DNA of 55,963 bases from Salinisphaera sp. G21_0. GTDB lineage: Bacteria > Pseudomonadota > Gammaproteobacteria > Pseudomonadales > Endozoicomonadaceae. Numbering within the stretch: position 1 is the first letter of the stretch; each line of letters begins with the position of its first letter. Where the stretch lies: assembly GCF_017744115.1 (NCBI RefSeq), contig NZ_JAGHQW010000041.1, forward strand, positions 1-55,963, read 5' to 3'. Made by a program: the position numbers and the translations under genes. Shown here piece by piece: positions 1 to 9,093 of this stretch. The notes beneath the pieces are model-generated. The model had not been told where the DNA came from. It did no database searches and saw only the letters and a program-made list of their open reading frames with translations.

Positions 1-62
1 GATATTTTTGAAATCAACACAGTCAGAGTAACAATCCCAAAAACGTAAGGGAGTTACCTGGC

Positions 63-1925
63 ATGAACAGCGTTCCCTCCAGTGCAGCCGTTGTTGTACC
101 CACCGAGCCCCCAATCTGCCCAATCTGTCATGATGGCCTCTACTCACCCAAAAATCGGAAGTTTGTGGGCAGGCGCGTCGCTATTGCCAGGCCCTGCGGG
201 CATAAGTTTCACTTTAAGTGCCTTTCCCGCTGGACAAAAGACCATCTGACCTGCCCTTACGGGCGGGAAGTCATTAACAATATGGTGGTGAAAAACCTGC
301 CCCTGCCCCGGGGCTGGCGGCGTCAGATGGTCAACGCCGCAAAGGAGGGTGATATCAAGATCATCCAGACCCTGCTGCAACGGGGGGCAAAGGTGGATGC
401 GGGCCGGACTTCAGGAAAAACCCCCCTGGCCTGGGCCGCTGCCAATAAGCACCTCGATGCAGCCCTGCTGCTGGCCAGAAGGGGCGGATCCGACCCGATC
501 GGTCTGAGCAACCTGGGGGGTCTTTTCGAGGATGGTGATGAGGGCATTCCGATAGATCTGCACAAAGCGGAGCACTGGTACCTCAAGGCGGCTGAGTTGG
601 GGGATATTGCAGCCATGTGGCAGCTGGGCCACCTGTATCAGCATGGTGGCAAGGGCTTTCCGGTAGATCTGCACAAAGCCGAGAGCTGGTACCTTAAGGC
701 GGCTGAGCTGGGGGATATTGCAGCCATGAGCAGACTGGGCATCGTCTTTGCAAATGGTGGCGAGGGCTTTCCGGCCGATCTGCACAAGGCCGAGAGCTGG
801 TACCTTAAGGCGGCTGAGCTGGGGGATATTATAGCCATGAATAACCTGGGCTGCCTGTATCATAATGGTGGCAAGGACTTCGCGGTAGATCTGCGCAAAG
901 CGGAGCACTGGTACCGTGAGGCGGCTGGATTGGGGGATGCCTGCGCCATGACTAACCTGGCCATACTGTATCTGGATGGCGGCGAGGGCTTACCAGCAGA
1001 TCAGGATCAGGCAAAGTTCCTGTTGTTCAAGGCGGCTGGAATGGGGGATGTTGGAGCCATGACCAGTCTGGGCTGGCAGTATTTCAAGGGTAACAATGGC
1101 TTTGAGAAAGATCTGCACCAGGCGAAATCCTGGTGGCTCAAGGCGATTGAGCTGGGATGTGCTAAAGCCATGCTTCACCTGGGTTACCTGTGTCTTCATG
1201 GTGGCGAGAGCTTTCCGGCAGATCTGCACCAGGCGAAAATCTGGTTGCTCAAGGTGGTTGAGCTGGGGGAAGATCCAGCCATTGTAGCTTCAGCCATGTA
1301 CCAGCTGGTTTACCTTCATAACTATGCTGACCAGGACTTTGGTTTAGATCTGCGTGAAGCGGAGCGATTGTACCTGAAAGCCATTGAGCTGGGGTCTCCT
1401 CTGGCCATGAGTAAACTGGGTAACCTGTATCTGGGTGGTGGCAAGAACTTTCCGGTAGACCGGTACAAGGGAAAACGCCTGTTGCTCAAGGCGGCTGAGC
1501 TAGGAAATGCGCCAGCCATGAACACTCTCGGCAACCGTTATGTGCTTGGTGACGTGGGCTTTGAGGCAGATCCGCACAAAGCAAAACATTTTTTCCTCAA
1601 GGCCGCTGAGCTGGGATATGTTTCAGCCATGAGCAACCTGGGCTGGTTATATCTGTATGGTCGCGAACACTTTCAGATGGATCTGCAGCAGGCGAAGTTT
1701 TGGTTGCTCAAGGCGGCTAACCTGGGTAACGCTTGGGCCATGTTCCACCTGAGTCATCTATATGAGCATGGTGGGGCGGACTTCCCGGTAGATCTGGACC
1801 AGGCGAAGGCCTGGTTGCTCAAGGCGGCTGAGTTGGGGAATGACCTGGCCAGCAAAAAACTGGAAAAAGTCTCTAAACCACAACCAGCTAAAAAACGCGG
1901 GTTTGATGAAGCCTTTCCTGAATGA
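63..1925 (+). CDS. RING-H2 / ankyrin / Sel1-repeat protein, paralogue A
   Basis: 620 residues, predicted cytosolic or secreted without a classical signal peptide. Residues 19-64 show a RING-H2 arrangement: C19, C22, C45, H47, H50, C53, C64. The expected eighth ligand is Gly67 (CPYG instead of CPxC). Residues ~89-142 form an ankyrin-like helical pair (AAKEGD, GKTPLAWAA). From ~145 there are 12 complete 37-residue Sel1/TPR-like repeats (AMxxLGxLY...DLHKAExWYLKAAELG) and a partial one. The tail PAKKRGFDEAFPE is basic then acidic. The start follows AAGGGAG at 47-53. RING plus ankyrin plus Sel1 is typical of host-directed effectors that act in ubiquitin pathways; the role here is inferred. Closest relative in the window is gene B. 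Which proteins it binds cannot be told from sequence. Confidence 0.85.
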   Translation: MNSVPSSAAVVVPTEPPICPICHDGLYSPKNRKFVGRRVAIARPCGHKFHFKCLSRWTKDHLTCPYGREVINNMVVKNLPLPRGWRRQMVNAAKEGDIKIIQTLLQRGAKVDAGRTSGKTPLAWAAANKHLDAALLLARRGGSDPIGLSNLGGLFEDGDEGIPIDLHKAEHWYLKAAELGDIAAMWQLGHLYQHGGKGFPVDLHKAESWYLKAAELGDIAAMSRLGIVFANGGEGFPADLHKAESWYLKAAELGDIIAMNNLGCLYHNGGKDFAVDLRKAEHWYREAAGLGDACAMTNLAILYLDGGEGLPADQDQAKFLLFKAAGMGDVGAMTSLGWQYFKGNNGFEKDLHQAKSWWLKAIELGCAKAMLHLGYLCLHGGESFPADLHQAKIWLLKVVELGEDPAIVASAMYQLVYLHNYADQDFGLDLREAERLYLKAIELGSPLAMSKLGNLYLGGGKNFPVDRYKGKRLLLKAAELGNAPAMNTLGNRYVLGDVGFEADPHKAKHFFLKAAELGYVSAMSNLGWLYLYGREHFQMDLQQAKFWLLKAANLGNAWAMFHLSHLYEHGGADFPVDLDQAKAWLLKAAELGNDLASKKLEKVSKPQPAKKRGFDEAFPE

Positions 1926-2130
1926 ATCTGTATCTCTATACCTCCTGCATCCATAAAATTGTGTACGTTATAACCGTATAACCCCCTTCTTTTCGGATAT
2001 TTTGACCTGTTCTGGAATTCAGTAAATCTACAAAGCTGTTTTTTTGATATTTTCAGAACCTGCTACGGGATATTTTTGAGATCAACACAGTCAGAGTAAC
2101 AATCCCAAAAACGTAAGGGAGTTACCTGGC
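1926..2130 (+). promoter_or_regulatory. Conserved leader of the RING/Sel1 genes (copy before B)
   Basis: About 200 bases between A and B that recur before C and D, and whose last ~60 bases open the window before A. Shared blocks include GTATCTCTATAC, TTTTTTGATATTTTCAGAACC, GATCAACACAGTCAGAGTA and the ribosome site TAAGGGAGTTACC. A candidate -35 (TTGATA, 2044-2049) and a poor -10 (GATATT, 2069-2074) are 19 bases apart, so promoter placement is tentative. Conservation of non-coding DNA in all copies suggests shared control or simply recent duplication. Confidence 0.5.
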
Positions 2131-3978
2131 ATGAACAGCGTTCCCTCCAGTGCAGCCGTTGTTGTACCCACGGAGCCCCCAATCTGCCCGATCTGCCATG
2201 ATGGCCTCTACTCATCAAAAAATCGGAAGTTTGTGGGCAGACGCGTCGCTATTGCCAGGCCCTGCAGGCATAAGTTCCACTTTAAGTGCCTTTCCCGCTG
2301 GACAAAAGACCACCTGACCTGCCCTTACGGGCGGAGAGTCATTAACAAAATGATGGTGAAAAACCTGCCCCTGCCACGGGGCTGGCGGCGTCAAATGGTC
2401 AACGCGGCAAAGGAGGGTGATATCAAGATCATCCAGGCCCTGCTGCAACGGGGGGCGAAGGTGGATGCGGGCCGGACTTCAGGAAAAACCCCACTGGCCT
2501 GGGCCGCTGCCAATAAGCACCTCGATGTTGCTCTGCTGCTGGTCAGAAGGGGCGGATCCGACCCGATCGGTCTGAACAACCTGGGGAGGCTTTTCCGCGA
2601 TGGTGGTGAGGGCATTCCGGTAGATCTGCACAAAGCGGAGCACTGGTACCTCAAGGCGGCTGAGTTGGGGGATATTGCAGCCATGTGGCATTTGGGTTAC
2701 CTGTATCAGCATGGTGGCAAGGGCTTTCCGGTAGATCTGCACAAAGCCGAGAGCTGGTACCTTAAGGCGGCTGAGCTGGGGGATATTGAAGCCATGTGCA
2801 GCCTGGGCGTCGTATATGCAAATGGTGGCGAGGGCTTTCCAGCCGATCTGCACAAAGCCGAGAGCTGGTACCTTAAGGCGACTGAGCAGTGGGATATGGC
2901 AGCCATGAATAACCTGGGCTACCTGTATCATAATGGTGGCAAGGACTTCGCGGTAGATCTGCGCAAAGCGGAGCACTGGTACCTTGAGGCGGCTGGATTG
3001 GGGGATGCCTGCGCCATGTATAACCTGGCCCTGCTGTATCTGGATGGCGGCGAGGGCTTACCGGCAGATCATCAGGATCAGGGAAAGTTCCTGTTGTTCA
3101 AGGCAGCTGGGCTGGGGGATGTTGGAGCCATGACCAGTCTTGGCTGGCAGTATTTCAAGGGTAACGATGGCTTTGAGAAAGATCTGCACCAGGCGAAATC
3201 CTGGTGGCTCAAGGCGATTGAGCTGGGATGTGCTAAAGCCATGCTTCACCTGGGTTACCTGTATCTTCATGGTGGCGAAAGCTTTCCGGCAGATCTGCAC
3301 CAGGCGAAAACCTGGTTGCTCAAGGTGGTTGATCTGGGGGAAGAGCCAGACATTATAGCTTCAGCCATGAACCATCTGGGCTACCTTCATCACAATGCTG
3401 GCCAGGACTTTGGGGTAGATCTGCGTGAAGCGGAGCGCTTGTACCTGAAAGCCATTGAGCTGGGGTCTCCTCTGGCCATGAGTAAACTGGGTCACCTGTA
3501 TCTGCATGGTCGCAAGAACTTTCCGGCAGATCCGTACAAGGGAAAACGCCTGTTGCTCAAGGCAGCTGAGCTAGGGAATGCGCAATCCATGAACACCCTT
3601 GGCAACCATTATGTGCGTGGTGGCGAGGGCTTTGAGGCAGATCCGCACAAAGCAAAAGATTTGTACCTCAAGGCCGCTGAGCTGGGATATGTTGTAGCCA
3701 TAAGCAACCTGGGCTGGTTATATCTGTATGGTCGCACACACTTTCCGGTGGATCTGCAGCAGGCGAAGTTTTGGCTGCTCAAGGCGGCTGACCTGGGTAA
3801 CGCTACGGCCATGTTCAACCTGAGTCATCTGTATGAGCATGGTGGGGCGGACTTCCCGGTAGATCTGGACCAGGCGAAGGCCTGGTTGCTCAAGGCGGCT
3901 GAGTTGGGGAATGACCTGGCCATCAAAAAACTGGAAAAACTCTCTGAACCACAACCAGCTAAAAACGCGGGTATGTGA
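2131..3978 (+). CDS. RING-H2 / ankyrin / Sel1-repeat protein, paralogue B
   Basis: 615 residues, same architecture as A: RING-like residues 19-64 with the eighth ligand replaced by Gly67, Arg46 in place of Gly after C45, ankyrin-like segment, 12 Sel1 repeats and a partial one. The fifth repeat has one extra residue (ADHQDQGK), shared with C and D. The C-terminus differs from A: the run of six A in PAKKRG of A is five A here (3961-3965), so the frame shifts and the protein stops after KNAGM, losing the DEAFPE tail. This looks like slippage in a homopolymer. The protein is otherwise intact and probably made. Downstream lies an IS982-type remnant. Confidence 0.85.
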   Translation: MNSVPSSAAVVVPTEPPICPICHDGLYSSKNRKFVGRRVAIARPCRHKFHFKCLSRWTKDHLTCPYGRRVINKMMVKNLPLPRGWRRQMVNAAKEGDIKIIQALLQRGAKVDAGRTSGKTPLAWAAANKHLDVALLLVRRGGSDPIGLNNLGRLFRDGGEGIPVDLHKAEHWYLKAAELGDIAAMWHLGYLYQHGGKGFPVDLHKAESWYLKAAELGDIEAMCSLGVVYANGGEGFPADLHKAESWYLKATEQWDMAAMNNLGYLYHNGGKDFAVDLRKAEHWYLEAAGLGDACAMYNLALLYLDGGEGLPADHQDQGKFLLFKAAGLGDVGAMTSLGWQYFKGNDGFEKDLHQAKSWWLKAIELGCAKAMLHLGYLYLHGGESFPADLHQAKTWLLKVVDLGEEPDIIASAMNHLGYLHHNAGQDFGVDLREAERLYLKAIELGSPLAMSKLGHLYLHGRKNFPADPYKGKRLLLKAAELGNAQSMNTLGNHYVRGGEGFEADPHKAKDLYLKAAELGYVVAISNLGWLYLYGRTHFPVDLQQAKFWLLKAADLGNATAMFNLSHLYEHGGADFPVDLDQAKAWLLKAAELGNDLAIKKLEKLSEPQPAKNAGM

Positions 3979-4111
3979 ATAATGATTTAGTTAAATTAAT
4001 TCATTATCACAACCAACGACTAAGCTGGACCGAGCCTAACCTCAGATAGAGTATCTGTACCACATACCCCATCCCAAAATGCTACTATATTTTGCCTTTT
4101 TTGTAATACAT

Positions 4112-4540
4112 TAACGTGAATTCGACGTAAAAAAGACAAGAGGCCTCCGGACTGCTTAGCCATCTTTCAGATACCAAACCTTAGAACAGCTAACCAGAGG
4201 CCCCATGTCTATGACCAGTGTATTCTGTGATATCGATGATTTCTGCCTGATTTTTGAACCAGAATGGCATAAACAACTTATCTGTAATGCCAATAAGCCT
4301 CCAGTTATATCAAAATTGTCGCTCAGTGAAATAATGACCATCATCATTCATTTCCACCAGAGTGCCTTTCGGGATTTCAAGCATTATTACCTGAATCTCA
4401 TCGTTAAATATAAGTCTGACTGCTTCCCGAACCTGGTTTCTTACAATCGCTTATACCCGGCAGCCCAGAAAGCATCATATTGATATAACAGCACTGACAG
4501 AAGGTTTGCCTATGGCTTTCTGAGCATCGAACTCACGTTA
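4112..4540 (+). mobile_element. Internally deleted IS982-type element with both ends
   Basis: A 429-base unit bounded by 14-base inverted ends with one mismatch: TAACGTGAATTCGA at 4112-4125 and TCGAACTCACGTTA at 4527-4540. Both ends are flanked by CAT, a possible short target duplication. It contains only the N-terminal third of an IS982-family transposase. The remainder has been deleted while the far end is kept, so it is a non-autonomous derivative. It lies 18 bases before the next gene and may influence its transcription. Confidence 0.7.
4205..4483 (+). pseudogene. IS982-family transposase, N-terminal fragment
   Basis: 92 residues. The N-terminal region of the IS982 family is recognisable: a start like SVFCDIDDFCLIFEPEW, then KLSLSEIMTIIIHFHQSAFR, then a FPNLVSYNR segment. 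IS982 transposases are usually ~290 residues; here the frame ends soon after the SYNR motif and the catalytic DDE region is missing. It cannot be active by itself. Confidence 0.8.
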
Positions 4541-4558
4541 CATTAGAGGGCAATGTCA

Positions 4559-6076
4559 ATGAAAAGAGTCATGAAACATATTGAACACAGACAAAATATA
4601 TTCCAACAACATAAACTATTTTCCCTCATAACTTCTGACCAGATCCCTCTGGACAAGAAGCTCCAATTAATGCCAATCATGATCCTTTTTGTCATGAATT
4701 TTAGAGATATGAATAAATGGGTCATCCGCTTTGATGATGAAAATGATCAGTTTAAACAAACCATAAATGGCAATACACGAGAGGATGAAACACACTCTCG
4801 TCTGTTCTTGGAGGACTGGCGCAAACTTGGCTTCGATAGATCTTTGAACTGGCGTATCAGTGATCTGTTGTGGTGGTTATTTTTTGCGGAAGACACAGAA
4901 GTTTTCCGCAAATGTGGTGTAGAATTCATGCGCTTGAATGTTGCAGATCAGGGCGATCCACTCATACGCTTTGCCCACTCAGAAGCCGGTGAAGCATGTG
5001 GGCATGTCTTTTTCGAGACCATTACACCAATCGCAAAAGCCCTTACGGCAGATAACGGAATCGACTATCGCTATTTTGGCCAATATCATCTGGATCGAGA
5101 GACTGGGCATATTCTCAACTCCACGGGCGTTTTTGAGGATGAGGCACTTACTGACGACCAGTATCGTTTATCGATAATGCTATCCGATCAGATGTTTCAT
5201 ATTTTTGATACCATTCATGACAGTTTTTACCAATACATCACACAATATTGTCTGCCCGATCGTGTGCCAGAAAAGAACAATGCCATTTTTTTCGACATCC
5301 CCTGTTATCCTGATGCTTCTTTTGCCCTAAAGCTACCAGATGCCACCCAAACAGACGCCACACAACAGCCGCTGGTTAAATACCTGCTTGAAAGAAAGCA
5401 ACGTGTTGAATCCCATGAATTTTATCAATGGCTGCAATTTGCCGATTTACCAGCCATAGACAAACTGCGTCGTTTCTTTCCCTTATGGATTTTTGACTGC
5501 CTCGGCTACCGGGATCTCAACCATTACATAATCAACTATTCTTCCCCTCAAAATGCGTTTGAGGTACATGTCAATACTGTATCAAGCAACCTGGCACGCC
5601 ACAGTCGACTGGCAATGGCCGACTGGCTTGCACTTGAACTTGACGATCACCTGGGCTGGCGGGCCAGTGATGCCTTGGAATTTTTTTTCCTTGATCCAAT
5701 GATGGACAAACACAGACGTGCATTAATTAAGTTTGGCATGCTAATGCTGCAGTTCGAGGATCCGTTTCTGCGCCTGTGGTTCCTTGAAATACTTGAAGCC
5801 AGTGGTCATGCATTTTTCCACCATTGCCAGCCTGTAGCCGTGACCGCTGAGCAGCAAAATGGTATTCGCCTCAATTACCTGGCAAATCGCCACCATTTGG
5901 TTCATGACCATAACGGCAAACTGTTGGATACCATTGCCATCAAGTCTATACCCATTCATCAAGAGCAGGTAAAGGTCATTACCATGTTTATAGACACAAT
6001 ATTTGATGCATTGGAGCAGAACCTGAGTTCATCACTCAAATTTGTGCAAGCCAATCGTTTCTTTGGCAATTGTTAG
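4559..6076 (+). CDS. Tandemly duplicated heme-oxygenase-like diiron protein (putative)
   Basis: 505 residues made of two related halves (about 20-240 and 275-495). Half 1 has ExxH (EDETHSRLF), then EAGEACGHVFF, then YHLDRETGH, the spacing of E/H ligands typical of heme-oxygenase-like diiron oxidases (iron-containing redox enzyme group). Half 2 aligns throughout (ARHSRLAMADWL, DPFLRLWFLEILEASGHAFFHH, ANRHHLVHDHNG) but lacks the first Glu and the final ExxH pair, so it probably cannot hold two irons. Two in-frame ATGs exist at 4553 and 4559; the second has better spacing from GAGGG. It is followed 15 bases later by two membrane-protein genes, probably one operon. Substrate is unknown; family assignment rests on motif pattern only. 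Confidence 0.55.
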   Translation: MKRVMKHIEHRQNIFQQHKLFSLITSDQIPLDKKLQLMPIMILFVMNFRDMNKWVIRFDDENDQFKQTINGNTREDETHSRLFLEDWRKLGFDRSLNWRISDLLWWLFFAEDTEVFRKCGVEFMRLNVADQGDPLIRFAHSEAGEACGHVFFETITPIAKALTADNGIDYRYFGQYHLDRETGHILNSTGVFEDEALTDDQYRLSIMLSDQMFHIFDTIHDSFYQYITQYCLPDRVPEKNNAIFFDIPCYPDASFALKLPDATQTDATQQPLVKYLLERKQRVESHEFYQWLQFADLPAIDKLRRFFPLWIFDCLGYRDLNHYIINYSSPQNAFEVHVNTVSSNLARHSRLAMADWLALELDDHLGWRASDALEFFFLDPMMDKHRRALIKFGMLMLQFEDPFLRLWFLEILEASGHAFFHHCQPVAVTAEQQNGIRLNYLANRHHLVHDHNGKLLDTIAIKSIPIHQEQVKVITMFIDTIFDALEQNLSSSLKFVQANRFFGNC

Positions 6077-6091
6077 AATTCATCAAAATCA

Positions 6092-6538
6092 ATGCAATAC
6101 CTTGGTTATACCAGCGATTTCGCGGTAGTGTCACACATTGCTTTAGCTCTTGCGTCCATTATCCTCGGTGCGATTATCTTACTACTAAAAAAAGGCGGTA
6201 GATTACACCGGCGACTTGGGCACCTGTGGGTTGCCATGGTATCCCTGGTCGCCATTGGCTCATTCTGGATAAAGGTGCTTAATCCCAACAGCCGTCTGTA
6301 TGGCTTAAGTGCTGTACATAGTCTCAGCTTTGCGACACTTGTTTTTCTTGCTTTAGGCATTTATTTCGCCCGAAGGAGAAAAATCCATCAACATGAATTT
6401 TGTATGAAACTGGTGTTTTACTTTGGTTTACTGCTGGCAGGGACCATGACCCTGTTTCCTGGTCGAATGCTTTCCTATTATTTGTTCAATCTGGTTCATA
6501 ATTTTGTTGTGCCGTTATTGTCACTCCATCATGACTAA
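6092..6538 (+). CDS. DUF2306-like four-helix membrane protein
   Basis: 148 residues with four hydrophobic spans (about 15-35, 46-62, 76-96, 108-140). Helix 1 is followed by the HRRLGHLW motif and the last region by KIHQHEFCMKL, which resembles DUF2306 membrane proteins (short inner-membrane proteins with conserved His, possibly heme- or quinone-linked). It lies 15 bases after the diiron-like gene and overlaps the next gene by 8 bases, so the three are likely co-transcribed. Molecular function is not established for the family. Confidence 0.6.
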   Translation: MQYLGYTSDFAVVSHIALALASIILGAIILLLKKGGRLHRRLGHLWVAMVSLVAIGSFWIKVLNPNSRLYGLSAVHSLSFATLVFLALGIYFARRRKIHQHEFCMKLVFYFGLLLAGTMTLFPGRMLSYYLFNLVHNFVVPLLSLHHD

Positions 6539-6956
6539 ACGATTATTAGAATATCTGACTTGGCTGATTATTGGTGCCAGCCTGCTGATATCTGTGTATG
6601 TGGGCGGAACGTATTATTTTCAGGTCTTTTCCATTCTGGAGGGTATTACAGCAGCACTGGCCCATTCACAAAACCAGGCCAACGATCAAACTATCTCCCC
6701 TGTGGCATGTTGCAGCTTGCTACTCATTGAGCCAAATCAATATATTCTTGTTATTGACCAGCTTGATTATTTTGCTGATGAGCACCCTGCACTCACATTC
6801 CGGGTTCAGAACACAACCATTCAGGATTGTCGTAAAATAGCAGGAAGGAATGGATTATTCATTGCCGATATGTGGTTGCCTAAACTATGCCGAACCAACC
6901 AACACAGTGAATTACCCGTTCTGGCCATCAAGGGCCCTCTCCCAGGGGAAATCTGA
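6531..6956 (+). CDS. Single-pass membrane-anchored protein of unknown function
   Basis: 141 residues from the ATG at 6531, which overlaps the end of the preceding gene by 8 bases (translational coupling); an earlier in-frame start at 6504 would add nine unlikely residues. One membrane anchor (about 9-29) precedes a soluble domain, probably periplasmic, with four cysteines (ACCSLL, QDCRK, PKLCR). No family was recognised. Operon position suggests it works with the DUF2306-like and diiron-like proteins. Confidence 0.6.
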   Translation: MTKRLLEYLTWLIIGASLLISVYVGGTYYFQVFSILEGITAALAHSQNQANDQTISPVACCSLLLIEPNQYILVIDQLDYFADEHPALTFRVQNTTIQDCRKIAGRNGLFIADMWLPKLCRTNQHSELPVLAIKGPLPGEI

Positions 6957-7013
6957 TTCCCAACAAGATAAAGAACAGGCAAAAGCAAACTGGTGATCGG
7001 AAACTCGATTCAC

Positions 7014-7162
7014 AGTACATCCAGGCAGAGAATGAATCAGGAGGATTATGTCGGCCAGGTTATTTTTTAGGCTTATTGGATAATAGACTGTTCAGGGTTA
7101 TTTCAGGATTCTCCCGGGATCATCAAAGGAGCCATGAATCCGGTTACCAGTGCCGGCCTGTT
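7014..7162 (-). pseudogene. Displaced 3' end of yhdP
   Basis: This stretch matches the 3' end of the intact yhdP gene and its downstream flank (11058-11200). Read on the minus strand it encodes ITLNSLLSNKPKK followed by stop (7060-7062), against MTLDRLFSNKPKK and stop in the intact gene. The flanking CAGGCAGAG-ATGAATCAGGA sequence also matches. It is a leftover of a duplication that copied a RING/Sel1 gene together with the adjoining end of yhdP. No start and no intact domain. Confidence 0.85.
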
Positions 7163-7182
7163 AAAGTCCAGGTCGACTTAAA

Positions 7183-7395
7183 CGACAATGAATTTGTATC
7201 TCTATACTTCCTGCATCCATAAAATGGTGTGCGATATAACCGTATAACCGCCTTCTTTTCCGATATTTTGCTCTGATCTGGAATTAAGGAAATCTACAAA
7301 GCTGTTTTTTTGATATTTTCAGAACCTGGTACGGGATATTTTAGAGATCAACACAGTCAGAGTAGCAATCCCAAAAAGTAAGGGAGTTACCTGGC
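7183..7395 (+). promoter_or_regulatory. Conserved leader of the RING/Sel1 genes (copy before C)
   Basis: Matches the leader before B over ~210 bases, beginning at ACGACAATGAAT and including GTATCTCTATAC, TTTTTTGATATTTTCAGAACC and TAAGGGAGTTACC before the ATG. One base is missing near the ribosome site (AAAAAGTAAGG against AAAAACGTAAGG), shared with D, which pairs C with D. Confidence 0.5.
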
Positions 7396-9093
7396 ATGAA
7401 CAGCATTCCCTCCAGTGCAGCAGTTGTTGTACCCACCGAGCCCCCAATCTGCCCGATCTGCCATGATGACCTCTACTCACCCAAAAATCGGAAGTTTGTG
7501 GGCAGGCGCGTCGCTATTGCCAGACCCTGCGGGCATAAGTTTCACTTTAAGTGCCTTTCCCGCTGGACAAAAGACCATCTGACCTGCCCTTACGGGCGGG
7601 GAGTCATTAAACATATGGTGGTGAAAAACCTGCCCCTGCCCCGGGGCTGGCAGAATCAGATGGTCAACGCGGCAGAGGAGGGGGATATCAAGATCATCCA
7701 GACCCTGCTGCAACGGGGGGCGAAGGTGGATGCGAGTCAAACTGCGGGTGAAACTCCCCTGGCCCTGGCCGTTGCCAATAAGCACCTCGATGCTGCCCTG
7801 CTGCTGGCCAGACGGGGAGGATCCGACCTGATCGGCCTGAGAAACCTGGGGTGTCTTTTCCAGAATGGTGGTGAGGGCATTCCGGTAGATCCGCACAAAG
7901 CGGAGCATTGGTATCTCAAGGCGGCTGAGTTGGGGGATATTGCAGCCATGTGGCATCTGGGCTACCTGTATCAGTTTGGTGGCGAGGGCTTTTCGATAGA
8001 TCTGCACAAAGCCGAAAGCTGGTACCTCAAGGCGGCTGAGCTGGGGGATATTGCAGCCATGTGCAGCCTGGGCATCATGTATGCAGATGGTGGCGAGGAC
8101 TTTCCAGCCGATCCGCATAAAGCCGAGAGCTGGTATCTTAAGGCGGCTGAGCTGGGGGATACTACAGCCATGAATAACCTGGCCTATCTGTATCATAAGG
8201 GTGACAAGGACTTCGCGGTAGATCTGCGCAAAGCGGAGCATTGGTACCTGAAGGCGGTTGGATTGGGGGATGTCTGCGCCATGAGTAACCTGGCCCTAGT
8301 GTATCTGGATGGCGGCGAGGGCTTACCGGCAGATCACCAGGATCAAGGAAAGTCCCTGTTGATCAAGGCGGCTGGGCTGGGGGATGCTGAAGCCATGACC
8401 AATCTGGGCTGGCTGTATGCCACCGGTCACAAGGGCTTTGGGAAAGATCTGCACCAGGCGACATCCTGGTGGCTCAAGGCGGTTGAGCTGGGACATGTCA
8501 GCGCCATGCAACCGCTGAGTAACCTTTATCTGCATGGTGGTGTGGGCTTTGAGGCAGATCTGCACCAGGCGAAAATCTGGTTCCTCAAGATGGTTGAGCT
8601 TGGGAAAGATCCAGCCATTATAGCTTCAGCCATGTACATGCTGGGTCGCCTATATCATTTTGGTGGCGAGGGCTTTGAGGTAGATCTGCATGAAGCGGAG
8701 CGATGGTACCTGAAGGCGGCCGGGCTGGGGGATGTTTTAGCCATGTACAACCTGGGTCGTCTATATCAGTATGGTGGCGAGGGCTTTGAGATAGACCTGC
8801 GTGAAGCGGAGCGCTGGTACCTGAAAGCCATTAAGCTGGGGTCTCCTCTGGCCATGAGTGGCCTGGGTCACATGTATCTGCGTGGTGGCGAGAACTTTCC
8901 GGAACATAGGTACAAGGGAAAACGCCTGTTGCTCAAGGTAGCTCAGTTGAGGAGAGACTTGGCCATCAAAAAACAGGAAAAAGCCTCAAAACCGCAACCC
9001 GCTAAAAAACGCGGGCTTGATGAAGCCTTTCCTGAAGAATCCGGCCGCCCCCACCCAGAGGGCGCATCCACGGCAGCAGACTGTAAGGCATAA
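7396..9093 (+). CDS. RING-H2 / ankyrin / Sel1-repeat protein, paralogue C
   Basis: 565 residues. RING-like residues 19-64 are as in A, with Gly67 again in place of the eighth ligand. The ankyrin-like segment carries ALAVANKHLDAALL. There are 10 complete Sel1 repeats and a partial one, so two repeats fewer than A and B; the C-terminal third has a different repeat order (two GFEVDLHEAERWYLKAA-type units in succession). The tail keeps PAKKRGLDEAFPE as in A and extends by ESGRPHPEGASTAADCKA. Shared replacements (SDLIGL, CLFQNGGEG) pair it with D. Effector-like role inferred from domains. Confidence 0.85.
   Translation: MNSIPSSAAVVVPTEPPICPICHDDLYSPKNRKFVGRRVAIARPCGHKFHFKCLSRWTKDHLTCPYGRGVIKHMVVKNLPLPRGWQNQMVNAAEEGDIKIIQTLLQRGAKVDASQTAGETPLALAVANKHLDAALLLARRGGSDLIGLRNLGCLFQNGGEGIPVDPHKAEHWYLKAAELGDIAAMWHLGYLYQFGGEGFSIDLHKAESWYLKAAELGDIAAMCSLGIMYADGGEDFPADPHKAESWYLKAAELGDTTAMNNLAYLYHKGDKDFAVDLRKAEHWYLKAVGLGDVCAMSNLALVYLDGGEGLPADHQDQGKSLLIKAAGLGDAEAMTNLGWLYATGHKGFGKDLHQATSWWLKAVELGHVSAMQPLSNLYLHGGVGFEADLHQAKIWFLKMVELGKDPAIIASAMYMLGRLYHFGGEGFEVDLHEAERWYLKAAGLGDVLAMYNLGRLYQYGGEGFEIDLREAERWYLKAIKLGSPLAMSGLGHMYLRGGENFPEHRYKGKRLLLKVAQLRRDLAIKKQEKASKPQPAKKRGLDEAFPEESGRPHPEGASTAADCKA

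Noticed and set aside
7477-8241. 254-codon open frame antisense to gene C (and the equivalent at 9492-10256 in D, 411-908 and 2479-2976 in A and B)
   Set aside because: It follows the Sel1 repeat period exactly, has no ribosome site and arises because the repeat's codon pattern avoids stops on the other strand.
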